Part shown: one piece after another, positions 34,898-44,261 of the stretch | Layout of the letters: each line of letters starts with the position of its first letter | Numbering within the stretch: position 1 is the stretch's first letter | Assembly: GCA_910577955.1 (NCBI GenBank) | Contig: CAJTNC010000005.1 | Coordinates: 62,001-126,000 of the forward strand | Reading direction: 5' to 3' | DNA: 64,000 nucleotides | DNA from: an uncultured Lachnospiraceae bacterium | Lineage (GTDB): Bacteria; Bacillota; Clostridia; Lachnospirales; Lachnospiraceae | Translations under genes and position numbers: made by a program | Notes under the pieces: generated by a model | Database searches by the model: none | What the model saw: the letters and a program-made list of their open reading frames with translations, nothing else | Told to the model about the DNA's origin: nothing

Positions 34898-36243
34898 ATA
34901 ACCCCTGTTCCGATGGATTCCGCCTCCGCCTCCAGACTCACCATCTCGTCTCTCAGCCTGATGTTGACCGGAATATTTTCTTTGCTTCTGTTTAACAGCA
35001 CTACCGCTATCGTACCGTCCGGATTTGAAAACGCTGTCGCCTCCAATTTATCAGAATAATTAGTCATACCAATCCGAACTGCGCCTGCCCTGATAAAATG
35101 AGCAAAATGCCACAAATAATCCGCTGTGCTTTTTCTGATCAGCTCTCTTCTTTTTGTATCGTACAAAAAAGGCGCATCGCAGTAGTTTTCCACATGATTC
35201 GGTCCCCCGGCTTCATCCAACACAATATTCCAGTCATAAAATCCGGTCATTCCGTGATTCATGTTTCCAATCATATCATGGGCATATTTCTGGGCATTTT
35301 TCAAATGATCTTCAGCGGAAAATTTGCAGTATTCAATGCATGCTTCCGAAAGGATCAGCTTTTTGTCCGGAAATTTATCGTGTATCATGGACAGCGCCTC
35401 AAAGTGATCCCCGCTGTACCAGTGGAATGCGATGCCGGACACCATCGGATCCGTGATCTCATCAATGATCTCACAGGCACGTTCAAAAGCCCGCTCCTTA
35501 TTATGATCCCAGATAAAGATCTCCAGATCGGAAAGACCGTTCTTTTGCAAGGCCGGCCACAGATAGTCCCGCAGAAACTCCTTTTCCTGCGCTCCGGTGA
35601 AGGTACAGGAATCCCATTCCTGCACCGCATGGGGTTCATTCTGCAGACTGATTCGTTTTACCTGATATCCTCTGTCTCTGTACTCCCTGATATATCTGCA
35701 GATATAATCCGCCCACGCTCTCCTGTACTCAGGCTTTAACTCTCCTCCGCAATTTCTGTCCCCGTTGGTCTTCATATAGGCAGGAGGACTCCAAGGTGTC
35801 AACATAATCTCCAGCTTTTCACCGTAAACTTTTTGGGCATCCTCCAGCAGCGGAAATATATGTTTCTCCACCCTCTCAAGCTGAAAGCTCTCAAAGGTCC
35901 TGTCTTCTTTTACCCCTGCCGCCTCATAATGCCCAAGAGAAAAATCACAACTGTCAATGGGAATCCGCACCATGCGGTAATTCATGTTTCCCTTGCCGAA
36001 ATATGCGCGCAGCACTTCTTCCTGCTGCGAAGCATTCATCTGCTGATAAATATAACCTGCCGACTCTGTCAGCGCCCCGCCAAACCCTTCAAAAACCTGA
36101 TAGGTTACAGAGGGATAGAGATTTAACAGATGATTCTCCTCACCGCCATCCGGCACAAATATCAGTTCCTTTTCATTGAAGCATTTCTCCAGTCCTGCGT
36201 ACACCGTACTGACATACTTCATATTTTTGCAGCTTTTCTCCAT
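34891..36243 (-). CDS. GH30-family glycoside hydrolase (copy 1), cytoplasmic
   Basis: Retaining beta-glycosidase of the glucosylceramidase/beta-xylosidase/beta-1,6-glucanase family. 450 residues from the ATG at 36243, which has AGGAGGGAG upstream. Barrel landmarks: FEGFGGALTE, LTPWSPPAYMKTNG, acid/base Glu in QNEPHA (near E203), FHWYSGDH, nucleophile Glu in LSEACIEY (near E300), then a beta-side domain. No signal peptide. A clear tandem paralogue of the next gene; its ribosome site overlaps that gene's stop codon. Substrate within GH30 cannot be fixed. Last gene of the 16-kb sugar locus. Confidence 0.87.
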   Translation of the reverse strand: MEKSCKNMKYVSTVYAGLEKCFNEKELIFVPDGGEENHLLNLYPSVTYQVFEGFGGALTESAGYIYQQMNASQQEEVLRAYFGKGNMNYRMVRIPIDSCDFSLGHYEAAGVKEDRTFESFQLERVEKHIFPLLEDAQKVYGEKLEIMLTPWSPPAYMKTNGDRNCGGELKPEYRRAWADYICRYIREYRDRGYQVKRISLQNEPHAVQEWDSCTFTGAQEKEFLRDYLWPALQKNGLSDLEIFIWDHNKERAFERACEIIDEITDPMVSGIAFHWYSGDHFEALSMIHDKFPDKKLILSEACIEYCKFSAEDHLKNAQKYAHDMIGNMNHGMTGFYDWNIVLDEAGGPNHVENYCDAPFLYDTKRRELIRKSTADYLWHFAHFIRAGAVRIGMTNYSDKLEATAFSNPDGTIAVVLLNRSKENIPVNIRLRDEMVSLEAEAESIGTGVIY

Positions 36244-36257
36244 ATGTAAACTCCCTC

Positions 36258-37595
36258 CTATTCGATCCATACTGTCATGATTGCATCTCCGTCAATCCTC
36301 ACAGACAAAATTTCTCCTCTCAGCCGCAGAAAAACCGGCAGGTCTTTCTCCGTTCTGTTCATAAGCACAACCGCAATCTTTTTGTCCGGACGCAAGAATG
36401 CCGTGACATCCAGTTTGTCCGTATATCTGCTGAAACCGATGCGGACGCTTCCCGGCACAATGGCACGACTGAAATGTCCTATATAATAGTAGGACAATTT
36501 TTTCTCCATTCTGTCTGCTTTCTCATCATACATGACCGGTGCATCCACGAAATTATCCACATGGTTCGGTCCGCCTTTGCTGTCTAAAAGCATGCACCAG
36601 TCTATAAACGCGCAGGCGCCGTTATTTAAGTCTCCCGCTATATCATGTCCGTACATTCTGGCGTCCGCAAGCTGATCCTTCTGCGTGAACTTGCTGTATT
36701 CCACACATCCCTCGGAAAACAACGGCTTTTTATCCGGATATCTCTCATGAGCCAGACTCAATGCCTCAAAATGATCCCCTGAATACCAGTGGAATGCAAT
36801 TCCCGTAATCATGCTATTTGTTTCTTCGTCTATTGTCTCCAGTGCGCGCTCTAAAAGCCTCTCCTTATTGTGATCCCAAATAAAGATCTCCAGATCCGCA
36901 AGACCATGCCGCTCCAGCGCCGGATACAGATAATCCCTCAAAAACAGCTTCTCTTCAGCAGCTGTATAGACACAGGAGTCCCATATCTGCACAGCTGCCG
37001 GTTCGTTCTGAATACTCATTCTCTTTACCGCAACTCCTCTATCACGATAAGCTTTTACAAAACGGCAAAGATATTCGGCCCACATGCTCCTGTACTCTTC
37101 CTTTAATTTTCCGCCGTGATTCTTTTCTCCGTTTGTCTTCATAAAAGCCGGAGGACTCCATGGGCTCAACATTACTTCAACCGGCGTATCAACCATCTTC
37201 TGCACTGCCTCCCAGAAGGGCAGGATATATCTTTCATCCCGCTCAAGAGAGAAGCTTATCATGTCTTCGTCCTGTTCGTCATCCATGGCCGAAAAATTGC
37301 CGAGGCAGGCATCACAGCTGTCAATGGCCATCCTTGCCTGACTATAGCCAAGTCCTTCCTGTCCGAAATATGCCTGAAGCAATTCCCTTTTTGTTTTCTC
37401 TGACATAGTATGCCATGTATAGGCCGCCGCCTCCGTCATGGAACCGCCGAATCCTTCAAACACCTGATAACGAAAATCCGGATACAGATTTACCGCCTGA
37501 TTTTCCTGTCCCATGTCCGGACAAGAAGCACCTTCCCCTTCTGTGTGCCGGATTTTCTTATCTCTGTACGAAGTCTGTAACCATCGATATTTCAT
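36258..37595 (-). CDS. GH30-family glycoside hydrolase (copy 2), cytoplasmic
   Basis: 445 residues, same architecture as copy 1: FEGFGGSMTE, LSPWSPPAFMKTNG, acid/base Glu in QNEPAA (E198), FHWYSGDH and nucleophile Glu in FSEGCVEY (E295). No signal peptide. The two copies agree over nearly all motifs but differ around the acid/base (PHAVQEWDS versus PAAVQIWDS), so they may act on different linkages or sequential units of an imported oligosaccharide. It follows the response-regulator gene by 13 bases. Confidence 0.87.
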   Translation of the reverse strand: MKYRWLQTSYRDKKIRHTEGEGASCPDMGQENQAVNLYPDFRYQVFEGFGGSMTEAAAYTWHTMSEKTKRELLQAYFGQEGLGYSQARMAIDSCDACLGNFSAMDDEQDEDMISFSLERDERYILPFWEAVQKMVDTPVEVMLSPWSPPAFMKTNGEKNHGGKLKEEYRSMWAEYLCRFVKAYRDRGVAVKRMSIQNEPAAVQIWDSCVYTAAEEKLFLRDYLYPALERHGLADLEIFIWDHNKERLLERALETIDEETNSMITGIAFHWYSGDHFEALSLAHERYPDKKPLFSEGCVEYSKFTQKDQLADARMYGHDIAGDLNNGACAFIDWCMLLDSKGGPNHVDNFVDAPVMYDEKADRMEKKLSYYYIGHFSRAIVPGSVRIGFSRYTDKLDVTAFLRPDKKIAVVLMNRTEKDLPVFLRLRGEILSVRIDGDAIMTVWIE

Positions 37596-37608
37596 ACCCT
37601 ATCTCCTC

Positions 37609-38352
37609 TTATTTTTCCCCGTTAAACAGTGCTGCTCTGTACTCCGTCGGACTTTGCCCGGTTACCTTCTTAAAAACCTTGGAAAAATATTTTTCATCCC
37701 GGAATCCGACTTTGAAAGCGATCTCATATATTTTCATTCTGCTGTCATGCATATAATCACAGGCATACTCAATCCTTGTGCGATTCAGATAATCCACAAA
37801 ACTGCACCCAAGATTCTGCGTAAACAGCGTGGATAAATAGGCGTTGGATACCCCCACATGTTCCGCCGCCATGGACAAATTCAAATCTTCCGGCAAATGT
37901 TTTTTGATATAATCCGTCGCCTGTTCTACAATTGCATTTTTGCCGGATAACGCATGCCTTTTCTGCTTCAGAGAGGGTTCCGCAACCGCCTCCAACTTTT
38001 CCAGAATCTCCGTCGACCTGCAGGGTTTTAGGAGATAATCCACTGCCCCCTGCCTGAGCGCCTCCCTGACATACTCAAAGTTCTCATAACCTGAAAGCAG
38101 AATCGTCTTTGGACAGACACCGGCCGCATTTGCTTCTCTCATAATCTCCAGCCCGTTTTTCACAGGCATCTGCACATCAAGGAGCATCACATCAGGATGA
38201 TACTGATAGATCATATCAAGGGCTTCCTGACCGTTGCGTGCACAGTAAATATCTTTAAAAACGCCGCTTTTCTTTTGTATATAGTTTTTTATCCCATTTA
38301 AAATATGCTCTTCATCGTCCGCCAACAGCAGACTGAACTTTCTCTCCTCCAT
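37609..38352 (-). CDS. Compact YesN-type response regulator
   Basis: 247 residues: receiver domain (about 5-125, phospho-acceptor D59 in MLLDVQMP) joined almost directly to two AraC-type helix-turn-helices (about 145-245, ending GFRDEKYFSKVFKKVTGQSPTEYR). It lacks the ~250-residue middle region of the regulator at 17146. Two bases after the kinase gene, so the two are coupled. Probable activator of the 16-kb sugar locus. Confidence 0.9.
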   Translation of the reverse strand: MEERKFSLLLADDEEHILNGIKNYIQKKSGVFKDIYCARNGQEALDMIYQYHPDVMLLDVQMPVKNGLEIMREANAAGVCPKTILLSGYENFEYVREALRQGAVDYLLKPCRSTEILEKLEAVAEPSLKQKRHALSGKNAIVEQATDYIKKHLPEDLNLSMAAEHVGVSNAYLSTLFTQNLGCSFVDYLNRTRIEYACDYMHDSRMKIYEIAFKVGFRDEKYFSKVFKKVTGQSPTEYRAALFNGEK

Positions 38353-38354
38353 CT

Positions 38355-40187
38355 TTATTCCTCTCTGCTTTTTTCCGCCATCTTCGGAATACAGATATCC
38401 ACACAGGTGCCCCGATTGATACCGCTTTTGATATTGAGACTGAAATTCTCCCCATACTGCAGGATCATCCTCTGGTGTATATTGTAAATGGCGTATCCAC
38501 CGATTCGTGATGAAGCATAGTTTTTTGTGTCCTGACTGTAGAGAACCCTGTCGATCTCCTCCTGAGACATACCGGAGCCGTCATCCTCCACAATAAATCT
38601 CATATACTCCTCCTCAGATCTTCCGGTGATCCTGACAAATCCTCCCTTTTCCATATTCTCCAGACCGTGTACCACCGCATTTTCCACAAAAGGCTGGATT
38701 GTCAGTTTGGATATCCGCTCCTCCATGATCTCCGGTTCCACATCAATCTCATAATTCAGCCTTTTCATAAAACGCATTTTCTGGATCTGAAGATAGTTGG
38801 CTATCAGCTCGATCTCCCGCTGTACCGGTATCTGACTCTGGCCTTTGCTTAAAAGCAGGCGGAACAGTTTGGACAATGCCAGAATGTCCTCCGCAATCTT
38901 TTCGTTATCATCCTCCATAGCCTGCCAGTACAGAGAGTCTAACACATTGTACAGAAAATGCGGATTGATCTGTGCCTCTAAAGCTTCCAGCTCACTCTCC
39001 TTTTCCCGCAGAGCCATAACATAGTTTTTGTCGATCAATCTTTTCGTATCGCGCATCATCTGATTAAATGTATTGGCAAGCTGTCCCAGCTCATCGTTTG
39101 TCTCTATCGGAACCTGCTGATCGAAATCTCCGTTTTTAAATTTTTCCATGGCCCTGCTCAGATTCTCCATCGGCCTAGCCATGGAGTAAGCCGCAAGCCT
39201 TGAGATGGGCAGGCTGCATATAAGCAGCGCCCCCAGCAGGAGAATGGGCAAAATGAGATTTTGTAATATCTGCCGGTTCCAGTTAGACTGCGGCGACATA
39301 TAATATACCCGTATCCCTGTCTTTTCATCTTCCGTATGAAAAACATAGTAGCCGTCTTTTTTCAGATACCCCTGCTCTGTTTCCTGCTTCTGCAGCTCTT
39401 TCTGTTCCATCAGATTCAGCAACAGTTCATCATTTACCATCCCCACACGGATAAACTCTTCTCCGGTGTCCCCGACGACCACAATACCCTCATTTTCATT
39501 CTGCAGCATCCCAAGACAGACCTTCTCATAATTTGCAACATCACATGCCAGCACTAAAAAACCGATCCGACGTTTTTTGGCGAGATCATACAAAATGCGG
39601 CAGGCTACGATCTTATCCGACTTATTGTCAAGATACAGCACCCTATCCGATCTATTTACTCTGGCATAGACAATATCACCGTTTGCCTCCAGCGCTTTCT
39701 GATAGTATTCACTTTCCGCCACAACAGCGATATCCTTCTCCTGCACGCTGGCATCCCGACTCAGATAAAAAGGCGGCAGCCCGTTTTCCGGATATAGGAT
39801 CAGCGTTTTAATATGGCTTTTGATGGCGAGAATATCCTTTAACATGGATAGCGGCGTATTCGAGTCCCAGAACAGTTTATCATCTGTATAGAATGCCGAA
39901 GAAGACATCAACAGATTGTGCACATCCGCATTTACCGCAAAATAGTTGCTGATATCCATGACATCCTGCTGAATATAGGAGATATCATTACTGATATTCC
40001 AAGTAAACCGCTGATAGATGCCTGTCATATTCTCAATCGTATCCTGATAACTCTTCAGAGTTGTAAAGACGGAAGACAATACAATAATCGGGATCAAAAC
40101 CATATATACTGCAAAAATCATCTTGTTTCGCACGCTCAATTTTGTATATATTTTATACAGAACAGTATTTTTCACCCTGTCTTTCAT
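38355..40187 (-). CDS. YesM-type sensor histidine kinase
   Basis: 610 residues: TM1 (about 22-43), an extracellular Cache-like sensor of ~260 residues, TM2 (about 308-328), HAMP segment, INPHFLYN phospho-acceptor motif (H410) and GHKL ATPase with VEDDGSGMSQEEID and GGYAIYNIHQR. Cotranscribed with the response regulator and 48 bases after the permease gene. Presumably senses the imported glycan or its binding protein. Confidence 0.9.
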   Translation of the reverse strand: MKDRVKNTVLYKIYTKLSVRNKMIFAVYMVLIPIIVLSSVFTTLKSYQDTIENMTGIYQRFTWNISNDISYIQQDVMDISNYFAVNADVHNLLMSSSAFYTDDKLFWDSNTPLSMLKDILAIKSHIKTLILYPENGLPPFYLSRDASVQEKDIAVVAESEYYQKALEANGDIVYARVNRSDRVLYLDNKSDKIVACRILYDLAKKRRIGFLVLACDVANYEKVCLGMLQNENEGIVVVGDTGEEFIRVGMVNDELLLNLMEQKELQKQETEQGYLKKDGYYVFHTEDEKTGIRVYYMSPQSNWNRQILQNLILPILLLGALLICSLPISRLAAYSMARPMENLSRAMEKFKNGDFDQQVPIETNDELGQLANTFNQMMRDTKRLIDKNYVMALREKESELEALEAQINPHFLYNVLDSLYWQAMEDDNEKIAEDILALSKLFRLLLSKGQSQIPVQREIELIANYLQIQKMRFMKRLNYEIDVEPEIMEERISKLTIQPFVENAVVHGLENMEKGGFVRITGRSEEEYMRFIVEDDGSGMSQEEIDRVLYSQDTKNYASSRIGGYAIYNIHQRMILQYGENFSLNIKSGINRGTCVDICIPKMAEKSREE

Positions 40188-40235
40188 CGTCTTTTCCCCG
40201 TCTTTTTCACGATATATGTATATAATATCTATACA

Positions 40236-41096
40236 TTACCCTTTAACCGCACCCATTGCAACCCCTTTTGTGATCTGCTTATTCAAAATAATATAGATGA
40301 TAATCATCGGTGCAGCCGAGAGCGTCATTACAGCAAACTGTACTGCATAGTTGGAAGAATACAGCCCGGTAAACTCCAACACGGAAAACGGCAAAGTCTT
40401 CCATTTAGGACTGCTTAAATATGTACTCGCCATCATGAACTCGTTCCAGTTATTCAGGAATGTCATAATGGATACTGTCACCAGCGAGGATTTCAACATC
40501 GGCGTGATGATCGTAAACACGATCCGAAAAATCCCGCAGCCGTCGATTACCGCAGCCTCCTCAATCTCCTTAGGAATGCTGGACATGAAACCCACTGTCA
40601 AAAACAGTCCCTGCGGCAATGAAAATGCAACATAGGGGATCAGCAGCGTAAATAGCGTATCCGTAAGATGAAGCCTGTCATAAATCACATAGTTCGGCAG
40701 CAAAGTGGCATGAATCGGTATCATCATACCGAGCATAATCATGCCCAGAACAGCTTTTGAGAGCTTCCAGTGCATTCTCGAACAAGCAAATGCCATCATC
40801 ACAGAAAACAAAAGGACGCATACGACAGCCAACACATTGATCACCAGACTGTGTACAAGGTAACTCCCCACATGACCGTTTTGAAAAGCATTTACATAGT
40901 TGTCAAAGCGAAACTTCTCCGGCCAGATCAAAAGGCCTGTTGTAAACATCTCCGTGCTGCTCGCCACGGAAAAATCAAGCAGCCAGATAAGCGGAAAGAT
41001 CTGAATAACCGCCACGATGATCAGTATTGTCCACAACAAAATTTTTCTGAACGGAATTTTTTTGCTCTCTTCCCCTGCAATAATCTTTTTACTCAT
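40236..41096 (-). CDS. Sugar ABC transporter permease (MalG type)
   Basis: 286 residues with six predicted TM segments and the EAA loop EEAAVIDGCGIFRIVFTII (about 192-210), typical of carbohydrate uptake family 1 permeases. One base separates it from the partner permease gene. No ATPase gene is in the locus; a shared ATPase is expected. Confidence 0.92.
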   Translation of the reverse strand: MSKKIIAGEESKKIPFRKILLWTILIIVAVIQIFPLIWLLDFSVASSTEMFTTGLLIWPEKFRFDNYVNAFQNGHVGSYLVHSLVINVLAVVCVLLFSVMMAFACSRMHWKLSKAVLGMIMLGMMIPIHATLLPNYVIYDRLHLTDTLFTLLIPYVAFSLPQGLFLTVGFMSSIPKEIEEAAVIDGCGIFRIVFTIITPMLKSSLVTVSIMTFLNNWNEFMMASTYLSSPKWKTLPFSVLEFTGLYSSNYAVQFAVMTLSAAPMIIIYIILNKQITKGVAMGAVKG

Positions 41097-41097
41097 C

Positions 41098-41973
41098 CTA
41101 CGCCTCCTTCTCCTTCCGGAATATCATATTGAGCAGTCCCGTCGCACAGATACAGATCAGGACAAATATAACGCTGATTGCATTGCCGTAACCGTAGCGG
41201 AAGGACTGGAATGCCTGTTTATAAAGAAAATTTGCCAAAAACTGCGTCTCGTTCCCCGGTCCGCCGTTTGTCAGCAGATACACTGTCTCCATCTGTTTCA
41301 AAGCGGAGATAATGGCCAGCGTCACATTGATCTGTATCACAGGCTTCATAAGCGGCAGAGTGATCCGCAAAAAGGTCTGCTTATTGTCCGCACCGTCTAT
41401 GGCAGCCGCCTCATACAACACAGGATCTATATTTTTGATGCCGGTATAGTAGATCAACATCCCCCATCCGAAGCCGTGCCAGACAAGTACGATCAGCACG
41501 GACCAGATTGCAGTGCCCGTTCCCAGCCAGTTCGTCGTTCCCTCCCCGCCAAACTTTTTTATAATATTGTTTAACAGACCGAAATTCGGATCATAAATAA
41601 ATTTCCACAAATAGGCGATCACTGCGACGGAAATCACATTCGGCAAGAAATACACACATCTGAAAAATCCTTCCGCTTTTCCCGCCAGTCTATCCAAAAT
41701 CACCGCTGTCACAATAGCAAGCGGATGCTGAATACAGATAAATCCTATTGCCAGAAAAAGAGAGTTTCTCACCGACAGCCAGAAGCCCTGATCTTTAAAT
41801 AATTCCCTGTAGTTGTCAATCCCCACAAACTGATAAGCGCCAAGGCCGCTGTAATCTGTAAAACCATAATATACACTCAGACAGATCGGTGCCAGAATAG
41901 CAAAAATAAATGTCAGTATTCCCGGAAGCACAAGAGTTGCTATTACCCCTTTATTGCTGTATGTTTTATGCAT
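41098..41973 (-). CDS. Sugar ABC transporter permease (MalF type)
   Basis: About 291 residues from the ATG at 41973 (MHKTYSNKGV), chosen for AAGGAG just upstream; an in-frame ATG 84 bases earlier would run through the upstream stem-loop. Six predicted TM segments and EAA loop YEAAAIDGADNKQTFLRIT. Partner of the MalG-type permease; the binding-protein gene is immediately upstream. Confidence 0.92.
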   Translation of the reverse strand: MHKTYSNKGVIATLVLPGILTFIFAILAPICLSVYYGFTDYSGLGAYQFVGIDNYRELFKDQGFWLSVRNSLFLAIGFICIQHPLAIVTAVILDRLAGKAEGFFRCVYFLPNVISVAVIAYLWKFIYDPNFGLLNNIIKKFGGEGTTNWLGTGTAIWSVLIVLVWHGFGWGMLIYYTGIKNIDPVLYEAAAIDGADNKQTFLRITLPLMKPVIQINVTLAIISALKQMETVYLLTNGGPGNETQFLANFLYKQAFQSFRYGYGNAISVIFVLICICATGLLNMIFRKEKEA

Positions 41974-42016
41974 AAATACACTCCTTCCCGTTTTTTCATA
42001 TAACCCTTTTATAGAA

Positions 42017-42053
42017 AATGGCCGTCTTATTAGGTTTCGATAAGACGGCCATT
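42017..42053 (-). promoter_or_regulatory. Intercistronic stem-loop after the binding-protein gene
   Basis: A 14-bp perfect stem, AATGGCCGTCTTAT (42017-42030) with its complement at 42040-42053, and a 9-base loop. No T run follows. Stem-loops at this spot commonly protect the binding-protein mRNA from 3' decay so that it outnumbers permease mRNA. Confidence 0.65.
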
Positions 42054-42086
42054 GCAATCACCTGATACTTCCTCTAAGAAGATATA

Positions 42087-43442
42087 TTATTGCCCAACAG
42101 CTTCCAGGGCTCTCAAATAATCGTCCGCCGAAATTTTCCCTGCTGCGAGTTCCTGTGATTTATCTTCACAGATTGTCTTAAATTCTGAACTGCCGAGATC
42201 GCCGAGCGGTGTACCCGAAAGATCTGTCGCATCCGCAACAAGCTGCATCAACTGTTTCTGTACTTCTGTCTCGGAACCGGTTGCAAAATCACCGAAGTTC
42301 TGTGCGGACATGCAGACACCGTTCTCCCATGCAATCTTTGTCCAGCCCTCAGGACGGAACATATAATTCAATAGCTTAATAGCTTCCTCCTTATTTGCCG
42401 CGCTCTCTGTGACAGCATATCCGCCGCCGTGCCATGCCGTAATCGTTGTGGCATCGCCTTTTCCTCCCTCCGGTACAGGCATCAGGAACACCCTGATGTT
42501 CTCACGTATTTCGTCGGGAATATCCTGATCGGTAACCATGCTCATCTCCCAGCTTCCCGTGTAGTACATAGCCGCCTGACCGTTTGTAAAGAGGTTTTTA
42601 GCCGTACCGCCATCGTTTGACTCAAACCCGTTCTGGAATAATCCTCTGTCTACCGCCTCGACAAACAGTTCCGTGGCCTGTTTGAAAGTCGGATCCGAAA
42701 AGTCGTGGTTTTTGATTGCGTTGCTTGTCTTTGCCATAATTCCGGAACCGTCCAACTGTTCTTCAATGTCATGTATGTAGATGTAGAGAGACCACTTATC
42801 GCCGCCGAACATGGAAACCGGCTGTAATCCTGCCGCTCTCACTTTTTCACCCAGATCCAACAGTTCCTCATAAGTCTGCGGAACTTCCCAGCCGTTATCT
42901 TCAAAAATCTTTTGATTGTAGTAGAAGCACATAACATCCGTATTGCGGGAAAGTCCGTACAGCCTACCGTCCTTGCTGAAACCGTCCAGAGATCCCGGCA
43001 GGAAATTATAATCTGCATAATCATCCGGATTCAGCTCTGCAAGCAATCCCGCCTCCATCACTTCATCTAAAAATCCGGGCTGCCCCCACACGTTTACCAG
43101 ATCCGGCATCTGGCTGCCGGAAGCGTAGGCCTTAAACTTTGTTTTATACGCTTCATCGTCAAGCGCTTCCACCTCGATCGTCACATTCGGATTTTCATCC
43201 ATGTATGCGTCAAACAGCGTCTGCTCTACCAGTCCCTGTCCCGATGTACGATCCGGAAGATTGGAAAATACCTTCAGTGTGACGGGCTCTCCCGCTGCAT
43301 CGCTATTCGTCGGTGCGCTCTCCTCCTGTGCCGGTACATTCGCAGTCTGATCACTATTTGCATTATCTGCACTTCCGCCGCAGGCTGTCAGTGATGCAAC
43401 CATGGCTGCCGCCAACAACAGCGACAAAATTTTCTTTTTCAT
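42087..43442 (-). CDS. Sugar ABC transporter solute-binding lipoprotein (family 1)
   Basis: 451 residues. Signal peptide MKKKILSLLLAAAMVASL with lipobox LTAC (acylated Cys near 21), an Asn/Ser/Glu-rich linker, then a MalE-like body (LVNVWGQPGFLDEV, AMYYTGSWEMSM, WHGGGYAVTESAANKEEA). Captures the sugar for the two following permeases. An extended -10 promoter lies upstream, so importer genes can be induced separately from the catabolic genes. Confidence 0.92.
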   Translation of the reverse strand: MKKKILSLLLAAAMVASLTACGGSADNANSDQTANVPAQEESAPTNSDAAGEPVTLKVFSNLPDRTSGQGLVEQTLFDAYMDENPNVTIEVEALDDEAYKTKFKAYASGSQMPDLVNVWGQPGFLDEVMEAGLLAELNPDDYADYNFLPGSLDGFSKDGRLYGLSRNTDVMCFYYNQKIFEDNGWEVPQTYEELLDLGEKVRAAGLQPVSMFGGDKWSLYIYIHDIEEQLDGSGIMAKTSNAIKNHDFSDPTFKQATELFVEAVDRGLFQNGFESNDGGTAKNLFTNGQAAMYYTGSWEMSMVTDQDIPDEIRENIRVFLMPVPEGGKGDATTITAWHGGGYAVTESAANKEEAIKLLNYMFRPEGWTKIAWENGVCMSAQNFGDFATGSETEVQKQLMQLVADATDLSGTPLGDLGSSEFKTICEDKSQELAAGKISADDYLRALEAVGQ

Positions 43443-43488
43443 GATTTTTACCTCCTTGCTTTTTGGTAATTATTTTATTGTTACAATG

Positions 43489-43517
43489 AGTATATCAATT
43501 TTTCTTATGCACTTTAA
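43489..43517 (-). promoter_or_regulatory. Candidate promoter of the second importer
   Basis: Extended -10 TG-A-TATACT (TATACT at 43489-43494) with a weak -35 TTAAAG (43512-43517) at 17 bases. The same TGATATA(C/G)T element is used ahead of the first importer, consistent with activation by an AraC-type regulator. The binding-protein leader has AAGGAGG. Confidence 0.45.
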
Positions 43518-43548
43518 CGGACGTTTTTTCAAAATGGTGTAATATTTT

Positions 43549-44244
43549 TTACTGTTTTTGTAAAAATGCCTTCAGTTCCTCCACAATCGATACACTGGCC
43601 GTAGAACCGATTCTGGATACTCCCAGCTCTATCATTTTCTGTGCCGTCTCCAAATTTCGAATTCCGCCGGCAGCCTTGATTTTTACTTCATCTCCTACCA
43701 TCCTCTTCATCAGCGCAACATCCTCAAAAGTAGCGCCTCCTGTTCCGAATCCGGTGGAAGTCTTGATAAAATCCGGCTTTACAATGCAGGCAATGCGGCA
43801 CAGTTCCTTTTTTTCCGCATCCGTCAGATAACAATTCTCAAAAATCACCTTGGATATGATATTTTTGCTCCGGCATATTTCTACGATCTCTGCCATTTCC
43901 CGCTCGATATAGTCGTAGTTCCTTTCCTTCAACTGTGTGATATTGATCACATAGTCGATCTCGTCGGCGCCGTTCATAATTGCGTTTTTTGTCTCCGCCA
44001 CTTTGTCTTCTATTGTCGTCTGTCCAAGTGGAAAGCTTATGGCCGCCCCCACATGTATATCAGTCCCCGACAGCAATTCCTTACAGAATCTTACCGGCGC
44101 CGAATTGACGGCAACCATGGCAAACCCATAGCGGCGGCTCTCAGCACAGAGCGTCTCAAAATCCCGATATGCTGCATACGCCCGCAACTGCGTATGGTCA
44201 AAATATTTTGCCAGCTGCTCCGGCGTCATATTTCCAATCATCAT
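43549..44244 (-). CDS. deoC: DeoC-type deoxyribose-phosphate aldolase
   Basis: Class I aldolase; the classical reaction cleaves 2-deoxyribose 5-phosphate to glyceraldehyde 3-phosphate and acetaldehyde. 231 residues, complete. Family landmarks: DHTQLRAY near 16-23, DEIDYVINI, KVIFENCYL, the Schiff-base lysine in IKTSTGFGTGGAT (near 165-177) and KAAGGIR. Strong AGGAGG ahead of the ATG at 44244. Its place in a glycan locus beside an alcohol dehydrogenase, and far from nucleoside genes, suggests it may cleave another sugar phosphate here; that is inferred. Confidence 0.88.
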   Translation of the reverse strand: MMIGNMTPEQLAKYFDHTQLRAYAAYRDFETLCAESRRYGFAMVAVNSAPVRFCKELLSGTDIHVGAAISFPLGQTTIEDKVAETKNAIMNGADEIDYVINITQLKERNYDYIEREMAEIVEICRSKNIISKVIFENCYLTDAEKKELCRIACIVKPDFIKTSTGFGTGGATFEDVALMKRMVGDEVKIKAAGGIRNLETAQKMIELGVSRIGSTASVSIVEELKAFLQKQ

Positions 44245-44261
44245 CTTTTCCTCCTCTAACC

